Assembly (NCBI GenBank): GCA_028701945.1
Contig: JAQVPT010000181.1
Span: 1-7,440 of the forward strand
Reading direction: 5' to 3'
Origin: Bacteroidales bacterium
Lineage (GTDB): Bacteria; Bacteroidota; Bacteroidia; Bacteroidales; ML635J-15
Length of the DNA: 7,440 bases
The position numbers were made by a program, and so were the translations under genes. Positions 1 to 7,279 of this stretch are shown here, one piece after another. The notes beneath the pieces are model-generated. The model saw only the letters and a program-made list of their open reading frames with translations, searched no databases and was not told the DNA's origin. Within the stretch, counting starts at the first letter, position 1. Every line of letters starts with the position of its first letter.

Positions 1-1626
1 CCACCTGTAACGTCCGCAAATGCTAGCGTTTTGGATGGTACAAGAATAAATAGAGATTGGACGCCCAATGCTGGTTTTTCTAATGTTATGATACTTGCCA
101 AAGAAACTGATGCAATAATGGCCGAGCCTGTGCAAGGTTCAACTTATGCGGTGGGTGAAACTATTGACGATGCAGAGGTTATTTATAAAGGAAGTGCTAC
201 AAGTTTTATTCATTCAGGTTTGAATAATAATACAACATATAATTATAAAATTTACACAATAAATAATGATTATTACTCGACTTCAATTGATGCAACTGCT
301 GCAACAAACGATGCTGAAGGATGTACATTTGATTTGGATCTTGGCGAAGACATAAATGTTTGCGGTGGAAGTTCTGTTTTATTGAATACTAATTTGGTTG
401 TTGAGCCTTATGGTGATACTTTGACAATATATTTTAGTACTCTTGATAATCCAGATTTTGCTGCTCTTGACAAAGTTTATATGCACGCTGGTGTTAAATT
501 GGTAGGCGGTACTTCGTGGGATTATGTTATCGGAAATTGGGGAGATGATGACGGTGTTGGACTTATGACGCAACACGATGCAAATACTTGGAAAATGACA
601 TTAATTCCGATTGTATATTTTGGATTTCCTGTCGAAAGTAATTTGTTGGAGATTAATTTGTCATTTAGAAACTTTGACGGAACATTAACTGCAAATAATC
701 CTGATACTAACGAAGATTATTATGTTGATATGAGTGTCATACCACCAGTTGCTAGCCATTCTAATTTGACAATTGATTTTATTCAAACTCAGATTACTGA
801 CATTCTTTGGAGCAATGGTCAAACTAATTCGGCAATATCTGTTAGTGAAGCAGGTGAATATTCTGTTATTGCTTCTGATATTTTTGGTTGTCTTGCTAAG
901 GACACAGTGAATGTTGGAATACATCCATTGCCTTATGTTGAGCTTGGAGACGACCAAACTGTTTGTTCTGATACCGAAATTATTCTTGATGCAGGTGAAT
1001 TTGAAGAATATCTTTGGAGCAATGATACTATTACTCAAACCAACACAATAACAGAATCTGGAACTTATGGCGTAACTGTAACTGACGAATTTGGATGCAC
1101 AGGATTTGATATTGTGATTCTCAATTTTATAGATTATCCGGTGGCGAATTTTTCTTATGAGTTTACTAATGATTTGGAAGTGTATTTTAGTGACTCATCT
1201 GAAAATGCTTTAGATTATTTTTGGGATTTTAATGGCGATGATGTAATAGACAGTAACACGGCTGGAGATGTTAGTTATACTTATTCTGAAATTGGTCAGT
1301 TTGCTGCTTCATTAACTGTTTCAAACCAATGTTCCGAAGATGTTTATTCTCATATTATTTATGTGTTGGATATTGAAACTAATGAAATCTCAAAAATTAG
1401 TATTTATCCTAATCCAGTCTCAGAGATGTTAAATATCGAATTATCGAATGTAAAATCTAATGTTCAGATACAGTTGTTTAGTATTGATGGAAAATTAGTA
1501 TTTGATAAAAAATATGGCAACGAGGACTTATATACAATTGATGTAAGTAATTATTGTGCGGGAATGTATAATTTGGTTTTGACAATTGGCGAAATCAAAT
1601 CAGAAAATAAAATAATAATAAATTAA
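1..1626 (+). CDS. Secreted multidomain surface protein with T9SS sorting domain (5' end cut by window)
   Basis: The frame is open from base 1, so the true start and any signal peptide lie upstream; 541 codons are visible (numbered here from base 1). Residues about 1-104 resemble a fibronectin-like module common in Bacteroidota surface proteins (NVMI, Y..GE, VIYKG, GLNNNTTYNYKIY). Residues 111-131 and 267-303 look like two halves of an Ig-like repeat, separated by a module at about 138-244 (VYMHAG 159-164, W173...WGD 180-182, GLM 187-189, FRNFDG 222-227) also found in the next two genes. A complete Ig-like repeat follows at 313-372 (VC 321-322, YLWS 337-340, GTYGVTVTD, GC 365-366), then a PKD-like domain at 379-456 (FWDFNGDD, YTYSEIG). 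A T9SS type A sorting domain (YPNP 469-472) ends the protein. No catalytic motif is seen. I infer surface display and possible glycan binding; the precise role is unknown. The stop is 6 bases before the next gene. Confidence 0.9.
   Translation, partial: PPVTSANASVLDGTRINRDWTPNAGFSNVMILAKETDAIMAEPVQGSTYAVGETIDDAEVIYKGSATSFIHSGLNNNTTYNYKIYTINNDYYSTSIDATAATNDAEGCTFDLDLGEDINVCGGSSVLLNTNLVVEPYGDTLTIYFSTLDNPDFAALDKVYMHAGVKLVGGTSWDYVIGNWGDDDGVGLMTQHDANTWKMTLIPIVYFGFPVESNLLEINLSFRNFDGTLTANNPDTNEDYYVDMSVIPPVASHSNLTIDFIQTQITDILWSNGQTNSAISVSEAGEYSVIASDIFGCLAKDTVNVGIHPLPYVELGDDQTVCSDTEIILDAGEFEEYLWSNDTITQTNTITESGTYGVTVTDEFGCTGFDIVILNFIDYPVANFSYEFTNDLEVYFSDSSENALDYFWDFNGDDVIDSNTAGDVSYTYSEIGQFAASLTVSNQCSEDVYSHIIYVLDIETNEISKISIYPNPVSEMLNIELSNVKSNVQIQLFSIDGKLVFDKKYGNEDLYTIDVSNYCAGMYNLVLTIGEIKSENKIIIN
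391..798 (+). other. Operon-shared beta module nested in an Ig-like repeat (region within gene 1)
   Basis: Codons 131-266 interrupt an Ig-like repeat and carry the module shared with the two downstream secreted proteins. The left flank (LGEDINVCGGSSVLLNTN) matches the start of the next repeat (LGDDQTVCSDTEIILDAG), and the right flank (DILWSNGQTN...GEYSV...FGC) matches its end (EYLWSNDTIT...GTYGV...FGC). The repeat's two cysteines are 176 residues apart here (121 and 297) but 44 apart in the intact copy (322 and 366). The homology is read by eye; the exact borders are uncertain by several residues. Confidence 0.7.
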
Positions 1627-1632
1627 ATAATT

Positions 1633-2577
1633 ATGAAAAAGACATTATTGATATTTGCGAGTATATTTATTAGTGCAATGGTTTTTTCTCAAACCCCGTG
1701 GACAGGTAGAACATATTGCAAAATAACTTTAGATACAAAAGCAATGGAAAATCCAAGCTGTAGTCTGGGAGGCGGTGGTGGAATAGCTGCAACATGGGAT
1801 AAAGTATATGCTCATTTAGGTTTATGTACTTGTGATATTGAGGCAGATGTTAGAGATTGTTCCTCAGAAAGTGAAAATGAGATTTTTTGTTTTTCACAAA
1901 TTACTCCTTTTCAATCGCTTGTGTGGCAGCATGTTGTTGGTAACTGGGGCGATATTGCTGAGGATGATGGCGTAGGTTTAATGACAGCACTAGGCGATGG
2001 CGTTTATTCACTGGAATTTATTGTGGAAGATTATTTTAGTAGTGCTGATGTTAGTACTCAATTGGGCGAAACAAGTGCAGTTCCGTCTATGCCGTGGAAT
2101 GTAAATTTAGGTGGAAAACCATACACAATGGGTATGGTATTTAGAAATATTGACGGTACTTCGTCTGGGAGAGACAAATTATGTAAAGACTTATTTTTAG
2201 TTGATATTCTTGGCGATCCGAAAGTGATACAAGGCTCTGAACCTGAAGGTCCTGAATTTCTTGCTATGGCTGTTGATGTTCATGATGCAGGAATTGAGGA
2301 GATTATGGCACTTAGCGATAATACTATGATTTTTCCAAATCCTGCAAAAGATGAATTTAATTTGAGCTTTAAGTTGGTCAAAAATAATACAGATGTTCAA
2401 ATTAGAATTTTTGATGCACTTGGTAAAATTGTTTTGCATGAAGTCTATGATGCTCAAAATATCGGTTGGTATAATCACAGTATTAAAACTATGGGATTTG
2501 AACAAGGGATATATATGGTGCAGATTTCTCTTGATAATTATATATCTCACACAGAAAGAGTACAGGTAATTAGATAA
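1633..2577 (+). CDS. Small secreted protein: one shared beta module plus T9SS sorting domain
   Basis: This is a 314-residue protein. A clear signal peptide covers residues 1-19 (MKK, a hydrophobic core, then AMVFS before Q20), which supports the ATG at 1633. Residues about 28-190 form the module shared with both neighbours: WDKVYAHLG 55-63, WQHVVGNWGD 98-107, DDGVGLM 111-117, FRNIDG 170-175. Residues about 230-314 are a T9SS type A sorting domain (FPNPAKD at 234-240). Compared with the other two copies it has a longer stretch between the VYxHxG and W...WG motifs and another before FRxxDG. It holds seven cysteines (29, 43, 65, 67, 76, 86, 184), including a CxC, and a five-glycine run at 46-50. 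No enzyme motif is visible. It lies 6 bases after gene 1 and 23 bases before the amylase. A non-catalytic glycan-binding or accessory role is an inference from domain sharing and context; I recognise no named gene. Confidence 0.9.
   Translation: MKKTLLIFASIFISAMVFSQTPWTGRTYCKITLDTKAMENPSCSLGGGGGIAATWDKVYAHLGLCTCDIEADVRDCSSESENEIFCFSQITPFQSLVWQHVVGNWGDIAEDDGVGLMTALGDGVYSLEFIVEDYFSSADVSTQLGETSAVPSMPWNVNLGGKPYTMGMVFRNIDGTSSGRDKLCKDLFLVDILGDPKVIQGSEPEGPEFLAMAVDVHDAGIEEIMALSDNTMIFPNPAKDEFNLSFKLVKNNTDVQIRIFDALGKIVLHEVYDAQNIGWYNHSIKTMGFEQGIYMVQISLDNYISHTERVQVIR
1714..2202 (+). other. Operon-shared beta module, cysteine-rich variant (region within gene 2)
   Basis: This is the second copy of the shared module, residues 28-190. 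From VYAHLG to W98 it has 34 intervening residues, against about 8 in gene 1 and 11 in gene 3. From GLM to FRN it has about 20 more residues than either. Five of the protein's cysteines (43, 65, 67, 76, 86) fall at or before the first expansion. Its WxxVVGNWGD and DDGVGLMT strings are nearer to gene 1 than to gene 3. Confidence 0.75.
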
Positions 2578-2600
2578 AAATTAAAACTCTGTAAATTAAT

Positions 2601-5522
2601 ATGCTAAAAAAATATTCAATTTTAATACTGGGGATATTATTTTTCCCTTTTATAGTTATATCACAGGTAATTTCTTGGGAACCTATTTATCCTACAATTA
2701 ATGACACAATAACTGTTTATTACGATGCCTCGCAAGGTAATGGATTGCTTGCTGGACAAGATACAGTTTATGCTCATACTGGATTATTAACTAATCTAAG
2801 TATAAACCAAAATGATTGGAAACATAAAATTGCAGCTTGGGGAGAAGGTGATTCTATTTTGATGATGGAAAATCTTGGTGCAGATATCCATAAAATAAGA
2901 ATTAAACCCCAGAAGTTTTACAGCATACATCAAAGCGAAACTGTAACAGATATTTGTTATGTGTTTAGAGATAAAGATGGCGATATTGCTGGAAAAAATT
3001 CCGATGGGTCGGATATTTATCTTCCGTTATGGACTGAGAATTTGTATGCTCGTTTTACTGCTCCAATGATTTTTCCTTTAGTCCCAAACTCGGGCGAAAA
3101 TTTTGATGTTACTATTACTGCAAAAGCAGTAGGCATGATAAATGTTTTTCATGATGGTAGTCTGATTGCCCAGAAATATGATTCTGTTTTTACTACAAAT
3201 ATTATTGCAGCAGGCACTGGTAAACATTGGATTAAATTTGTATATCAGTCGGGAGGGCATACACAAATGGACAGCATTTTTTACTTGGTACAGCAGCCTG
3301 TAAATGTCGAAAGTTTGCCAGTAGGAATTATTGATGGAATAAATATTATTGATGATAATACTGTTGTGTTTTGTCTTAATGCACCGTGGAAAGAGCGTGT
3401 TTATATGATTGGTGATTTTAATAATTGGCAAATCCAACCGCAATTCCAATGTAATCGTACACCCGATGGCGAAAGATGGTGGTACAGATTAGAAGGATTG
3501 GAAATCGATACTGAGTACAGGTTTCAGTATTTAGTCGATTTTGATATAAATATTGCTGACCCATACAGTAAATTGTTGTTAGATCCGTTTAATGATAACG
3601 AAATTCATCAAGTTATTTACCCCAATTTAATTGCGTATCCAACTGGTTTGACAAGCGAAATGGTGGGGGTGTTTAAAACAACTGGAAATGATTATCAATG
3701 GCAAGTTACAGATTTTGAAAAACCCGATAATCGAGATTTAGTAATTTACGAAATGCTCGTACGCGATTGGCATTTGTGGCATTCATATAAAACTGTATTG
3801 GATTCTATCGATTATCTTGTCGGGCTTGGCATAAATGCAATTGAGTTGATGCCAATTAATGAATATGACGGAAATGACTCTTGGGGTTATATGCCTGCTT
3901 TTTTCTTTGCTCCTGATAAATGCTACGGAACATCAGATATGTTAAAAGAATTTGTGGATGTTTGTCATCAAAATGGGATTGCGGTTATTGTGGACATGGT
4001 TTTAAATCATGCAAGTGGACAAAACCCAATGGCACGACTGTATTATAACAAAGAAAAACAGCGACCTACATGGCAAAATCCGTGGTTTAATGAGTTAATT
4101 CCGCATCCTTACGGATATCATAATGATTTTGACCATGAAAGTATTTATACCCAAAATTTTGTTGACTCTGTTTTGTCTTTTTGGGTAAGTGAGTATAATA
4201 TTGATGGATACAGACTTGACCTTTCAAAGGGATTTACAAATTCTGTTACAGTTGGATATGATGAGAATGGCGATATAAATTGGACAGATGTTGGAGCATG
4301 GGGAAATTATGATGTTGTGCGTGTCAATAATATTAAGAGATTGGCTGATAAAGTTTGGCAAAAACATCCTGGCACATATATGATTTTAGAACATCTCGCA
4401 GGATTTAACGAAGAAAAAGCTTTATCAGATTACGGTTTTATGCTTTGGTGTGGAATGGCTGCAAATGAACAATATTCGCAAGCAGCAATGGGATTTCCTG
4501 ACAATTCTGACTTTAAATGGGGAGTTTCATACAAACATTATCAGGGAAATAGTCTCGGACAACATAATCTGGTAGGATATATGGAATCGCATGACGAAGA
4601 ACGATTAATGTACAAATGTTACACTTATGGTAATATGGATATCGAAGGAACAGATACAACATATTCTACTCGAAATAAAGAAACTGCATTAGAGAGAATG
4701 GGACAAGCAGCCGCATTCTTTTTTACAGTTCCTGGTCCAAAAATGTTTTGGCAATTTGGCGAAAGAGGTTACGATTATTCTATAAATTGGCCAGGAATTT
4801 CCGACCCTGGTGCTACACGTACAGATAAAAAACCTCCAAGATGGGATTATATGGTAGAAGGAGATAGGCAATATCTTTATAAAGTTTATAAAGCTCTCAT
4901 TGATTTGAAAACTGATTATAATGTTTTCCGTACATCAAATTATGAAATGAGTACAGCTTCTTATGATAAAAGAATAAGACTTTGGGATGATGGATTTGTT
5001 AATGCTGAAATGGAAGTTGTTGTTTTAGGCAATTTTAATGTCGTCAGTCAATCTGTTTGGCCAGAGTTTACGCATGATGGAGAATGGTATGATTATTTTA
5101 CTGGAGATACTATTGTGATTGATGAAAATATGACTGAAGAACAAAATTTTACTTTCGATTATCAACCTGGCGAATTTCATATTTATACTGATAAAAGGCT
5201 TAGTGTTCCTGATTTTACACTTGATACCGCCTCCAGCGAAGATGCAGTTCCTGGCATTATTGGCGATATTTTTAATACAACAGCTTATCCAAATCCTTTT
5301 AATGGAAGATTTGCTTTAGAATTTTCATTAAAACAATCAGAGAATGTTGAAATTCTAATTTTTAATACCGCAGGGCAATTAATAGAGCAAAAATCCTATA
5401 AAGCATTAGCAGGACGTAATAAATTTGATTTTTCACTTACTAATGAGAATCCTGCTGGTAATTATTTTTATATGATAAGAACTGCTAATTCTATTATCAG
5501 TGGAAAAGTGATAAAATTGTAA
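2601..5522 (+). CDS. Secreted GH13 alpha-amylase-family glycoside hydrolase with T9SS sorting domain
   Basis: This 973-residue enzyme is predicted to hydrolyse alpha-glucosidic bonds in starch- or glycogen-like polymers outside the cell. A signal peptide covers about 1-22 (MLKK, then FFPFIVISQ), fixing the ATG. Residues 35-143 are the module shared with genes 1 and 2 (VYAHTG 56-61, W73...WG 80-81, FRDKDG 122-127). A beta-sandwich linker domain follows at about 152-232, then a CBM48-like domain at about 240-340 (GDFNNW 271-276). The GH13 barrel spans about 378-780. Region I is DMVLNH 465-470; region II is GYRLD 536-540 with nucleophile D540; region III is ILEH with acid/base E597; region IV is ESHDEE with D665 as third acid. 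All catalytic residues are present. YNDF-type and MESHDEERLMYK strings recall Bacteroidota secreted amylases. A C-terminal beta domain (about 790-866) precedes a T9SS type A domain (YPNPF 896-900). The exact specificity (alpha-amylase, neopullulanase-like or other) cannot be read. It starts 23 bases after gene 2. Confidence 0.95.
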   Translation: MLKKYSILILGILFFPFIVISQVISWEPIYPTINDTITVYYDASQGNGLLAGQDTVYAHTGLLTNLSINQNDWKHKIAAWGEGDSILMMENLGADIHKIRIKPQKFYSIHQSETVTDICYVFRDKDGDIAGKNSDGSDIYLPLWTENLYARFTAPMIFPLVPNSGENFDVTITAKAVGMINVFHDGSLIAQKYDSVFTTNIIAAGTGKHWIKFVYQSGGHTQMDSIFYLVQQPVNVESLPVGIIDGINIIDDNTVVFCLNAPWKERVYMIGDFNNWQIQPQFQCNRTPDGERWWYRLEGLEIDTEYRFQYLVDFDINIADPYSKLLLDPFNDNEIHQVIYPNLIAYPTGLTSEMVGVFKTTGNDYQWQVTDFEKPDNRDLVIYEMLVRDWHLWHSYKTVLDSIDYLVGLGINAIELMPINEYDGNDSWGYMPAFFFAPDKCYGTSDMLKEFVDVCHQNGIAVIVDMVLNHASGQNPMARLYYNKEKQRPTWQNPWFNELIPHPYGYHNDFDHESIYTQNFVDSVLSFWVSEYNIDGYRLDLSKGFTNSVTVGYDENGDINWTDVGAWGNYDVVRVNNIKRLADKVWQKHPGTYMILEHLAGFNEEKALSDYGFMLWCGMAANEQYSQAAMGFPDNSDFKWGVSYKHYQGNSLGQHNLVGYMESHDEERLMYKCYTYGNMDIEGTDTTYSTRNKETALERMGQAAAFFFTVPGPKMFWQFGERGYDYSINWPGISDPGATRTDKKPPRWDYMVEGDRQYLYKVYKALIDLKTDYNVFRTSNYEMSTASYDKRIRLWDDGFVNAEMEVVVLGNFNVVSQSVWPEFTHDGEWYDYFTGDTIVIDENMTEEQNFTFDYQPGEFHIYTDKRLSVPDFTLDTASSEDAVPGIIGDIFNTTAYPNPFNGRFALEFSLKQSENVEILIFNTAGQLIEQKSYKALAGRNKFDFSLTNENPAGNYFYMIRTANSIISGKVIKL
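2703..3029 (+). other. Operon-shared beta module, N-terminal to the amylase (region within gene 3)
   Basis: Residues 35-143 of the amylase carry the third copy: DTITVYYDA, VYAHTG 56-61, W73...AAWG 78-81, MM 88-89, FRDKDG 122-127. From memory, an equivalent N-terminal module of unknown function (possibly the family called DUF4961) precedes GH13 domains in many secreted Bacteroidota amylases. The Pfam name is a recollection, not checked. Position before a CBM48-like domain suggests a carbohydrate-binding or spacer role. Confidence 0.7.
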
Positions 5523-5541
5523 TATTGATAAAATAGTTTTC

Positions 5542-7053
5542 ATGAAAAGAAAACCGCGTTTAAGTTTTTGGCAAATCTGGAACATGAGTTTTGGATTTTT
5601 AGGGATACAGTTTGGTTTTGGATTACAAAATGCTAACGTTAGCAGAATTTTTCAAACACTTGGAGCCGAGATGGATAGCATTCCGATACTTTGGATTGCT
5701 GCACCTATTACTGGTTTAATAATTCAACCAATTATCGGACATTTTAGCGACAATACATGGACGAGATTAGGACGGCGAAGACCATATTTTCTTGCAGGAG
5801 CAATATGTGCGTCAATCGGACTTATTTTAATGCCAAATTCTCCTACATTGTGGATCGCTGCTGGAATGTTGTGGATTATGGACGCTTCTATAAATGTTTC
5901 TATGGAGCCTTTTAGAGCTTTTGTTGGTGATTTACTTCCCGACGAACAGCGAACAAAAGGATTTGCCATGCAAAGTTTCTTTATTGGAACAGGAGCGGTT
6001 GTTGCATCTGCATTACCTTATCTTCTTACAAATGTTTTTGGCGTTGCAAATACTGCTCCCGAAGGAGTAATCCCACCGTCTGTGAAATGGGCTTTTTATA
6101 CAGGTGGTGCCGTTTACTTTATAGCGGTACTTGTTACAGTTTTAACTACAAAAGAATATTCTCCAGAAGAAGTTAAAGAATTTGAAGCCGCAAATGCTGA
6201 TAAAAGAAAAGCACAGAATTATTCGGAAGATTTTGCAAAAAACAGCTCATTTATTAAGCTAAGTGGGATATTTGCATTAATGGGCATAGCAACTTTTGCT
6301 TTTGTATATCTAAAAGACTTGGAGAGAGAAATTTATATTCTTGCAGGGATTTTGCTTTTATTTTCACTTCTTATGCTTATTAGTTGGGCTATGCGAAAAT
6401 TTAAAGATGCAAAAAATGGACTTGTAGAAGTGTTTTCTGACTTGATAAAAATGCCCTCAACTATGAAACAATTGGCTGTGGTTCAGTTTTTTACGTGGCT
6501 TGCTTTATTTGCTATGTGGATTTACACAACCGCAGCTGTTACCGACCATATTTACGGAACTTCCGACACAAAATCTGTTTTGTACAACAACGGAGCAGAT
6601 TGGGTTGGAGTACTATTTGGTGTTTATAATGGAGCCGCAGCCTTATTTGCATTTTTATTGCCTGTATTAGCTAAACATACTTCTCGAAAAATTACACACA
6701 CGATTTGTCTAATTATTGGCGGAATAAGTTTGGCTTCGATATATTTATTCAGTAATCCTGATATGTTGATAATTCCAATGATTGGTGTTGGGATTGCTTG
6801 GGCAAGTATTTTATCAATGCCTTATGCAATTTTAACCGCTGCACTTCCCGAACATAAAATGGGAATTTACATGGGGATTTTCAATTTCTTTATTGTTTTA
6901 CCCCAAATACTTGCCGCAACAATTCTGGGTGCTATGACAAAACATTTATTCCACCAACATGCAATTTACACACTCGTTTTTGGCGGTGTTATGATGCTAA
7001 TAGCTGGTATTGCTACGTTATTTGTTAAAGATGTGGGGGAGGGGTATGTTTAA
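5542..7053 (+). CDS. MFS sugar transporter, GPH/SLC45-like (maltose/oligosaccharide importer)
   Basis: This 503-residue integral inner-membrane protein is predicted to import di- or oligosaccharides by cation symport. The N-terminal half shows family signatures: WNMSFGFLGIQFGFGLQNAN (12-31), GHFSDNTWTRLGRRRPY (66-82, the basic loop between helices 2 and 3) and PFRAFVGDLLPDEQR (123-137). The second half has FFTWLALFAMW (316-326) and ADWVGVLFGVYNG (352-364). Hydrophobic segments by eye lie near 11-30, 48-68, 82-98, 102-120, 140-165, 183-202, 240-258, 264-283, 308-330, 354-376, 385-403, 408-430, 439-464 and 474-495. That makes about 14 rather than 12, with the extra pair in the central linker. 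It begins 19 bases after the amylase stop, so it is probably co-transcribed, which supports maltose or maltodextrin as cargo (inference). Bacteroidota alpha-glucan loci often carry such a transporter. Exact substrate and coupling ion are not readable. Confidence 0.9.
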   Translation: MKRKPRLSFWQIWNMSFGFLGIQFGFGLQNANVSRIFQTLGAEMDSIPILWIAAPITGLIIQPIIGHFSDNTWTRLGRRRPYFLAGAICASIGLILMPNSPTLWIAAGMLWIMDASINVSMEPFRAFVGDLLPDEQRTKGFAMQSFFIGTGAVVASALPYLLTNVFGVANTAPEGVIPPSVKWAFYTGGAVYFIAVLVTVLTTKEYSPEEVKEFEAANADKRKAQNYSEDFAKNSSFIKLSGIFALMGIATFAFVYLKDLEREIYILAGILLLFSLLMLISWAMRKFKDAKNGLVEVFSDLIKMPSTMKQLAVVQFFTWLALFAMWIYTTAAVTDHIYGTSDTKSVLYNNGADWVGVLFGVYNGAAALFAFLLPVLAKHTSRKITHTICLIIGGISLASIYLFSNPDMLIIPMIGVGIAWASILSMPYAILTAALPEHKMGIYMGIFNFFIVLPQILAATILGAMTKHLFHQHAIYTLVFGGVMMLIAGIATLFVKDVGEGYV

Positions 7054-7057
7054 AGTT

Positions 7058-7153
7058 GTGATCCAGTGATTCTGTAATCCAGTGATTCTTAGATTCTGAG
7101 ATTCTGAGATTCTGTGAGTCAGTGATCCAATGATTCTGTGATTCTGTATTACA
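7058..7153 (+). repeat. Degenerate 8-bp tandem repeat, consensus GTGATTCT
   Basis: Starting 4 bases after the transporter stop, 11 octamers run without any indel from 7058 to 7145, followed by a decayed twelfth (GTATTACA, 7146-7153). Units at 7066, 7082 and 7138 are exactly GTGATTCT; units at 7098 and 7106 are GAGATTCT; those at 7058 and 7122 are GTGATCCA. A 16-bp higher-order unit (GTGATCCA followed by GTGATTCT) is visible at 7058, 7074 and 7122 with about one change each. Eight is not a multiple of three, so this is not a coding repeat. Confidence 0.9.
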
Positions 7154-7162
7154 TCAATTTGA

Positions 7163-7201
7163 TAATCGTTCTTTATTCAATTGTTCTCTTGTTCATCTGA
7201 T
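7163..7201 (+). repeat. Short block of a second 8-bp repeat family (core TTGTT/CTGTT)
   Basis: The units are TAATCGTT (7163), a 7-base CTTTATT (7171), CAATTGTT (7178), CTCTTGTT (7186) and CATCTGAT (7194). CTCTTGTT recurs exactly twice in the larger block at the window's right end, and CATCTGTT there differs from the 7194 unit by one base. The block is short and degenerate, so it is less certain than the others. Confidence 0.55.
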
Positions 7202-7251
7202 AAGCCATGATAATTGACTAATAAGGTCATTTCTTTGTTTGTTTTTGTCAC

Positions 7252-7279
7252 GAAGTTTGCTGCTGTGCAGGCAAACTTC
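7252..7279. repeat. Inverted repeat / strong hairpin
   Basis: GAAGTTTGC at 7252-7260 is perfectly complementary to GCAAACTTC at 7271-7279. The 10-base interior can pair further (TGC 7261-7263 with GCA 7267-7269, loop TGT, one bulged G at 7270). The 3' flank is CCGCC followed by an A run, with T-rich sequence only from about 7291, so this is not a classic intrinsic terminator. It could still end the operon transcript or be a palindromic intergenic element. Confidence 0.65.

Noticed and set aside
31..33. TTG at 31 as the start of gene 1
   Set aside because: The frame is open back to base 1, and the residues before it continue the fibronectin-like module, so the gene is truncated by the window.
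379..1038. Minus-strand ORFs opposite gene 1 (379-576 and 685-1038)
   Set aside because: They lie antisense to a frame with clear domains, and their translations are low-complexity with no recognisable motif; they are shadows.
2197..3449. Minus-strand ORFs opposite genes 2 and 3 (2197-2550 and 3078-3449)
   Set aside because: They are antisense to well-supported coding sequence, rich in I, N, C and S as expected for the reverse of AT-rich codons, and have no domain signs.
5631..5644. Perfect 14-bp palindrome TGCTAACGTTAGCA near the start of the transporter gene
   Set aside because: It encodes conserved-looking residues (ANVS) in the first helix region, and one such palindrome in about 7.4 kb is roughly expected by chance. 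It could be an operator only if it recurs elsewhere.
4689..5969. Minus-strand ORFs at 4689-4871 and 5724-5969
   Set aside because: They sit opposite the GH13 catalytic domain and the transporter's conserved N-terminal half; there is no independent support.
7058..7153. CRISPR array
   Set aside because: The units are 8 bp, contiguous and without spacers; this is a simple degenerate tandem repeat.
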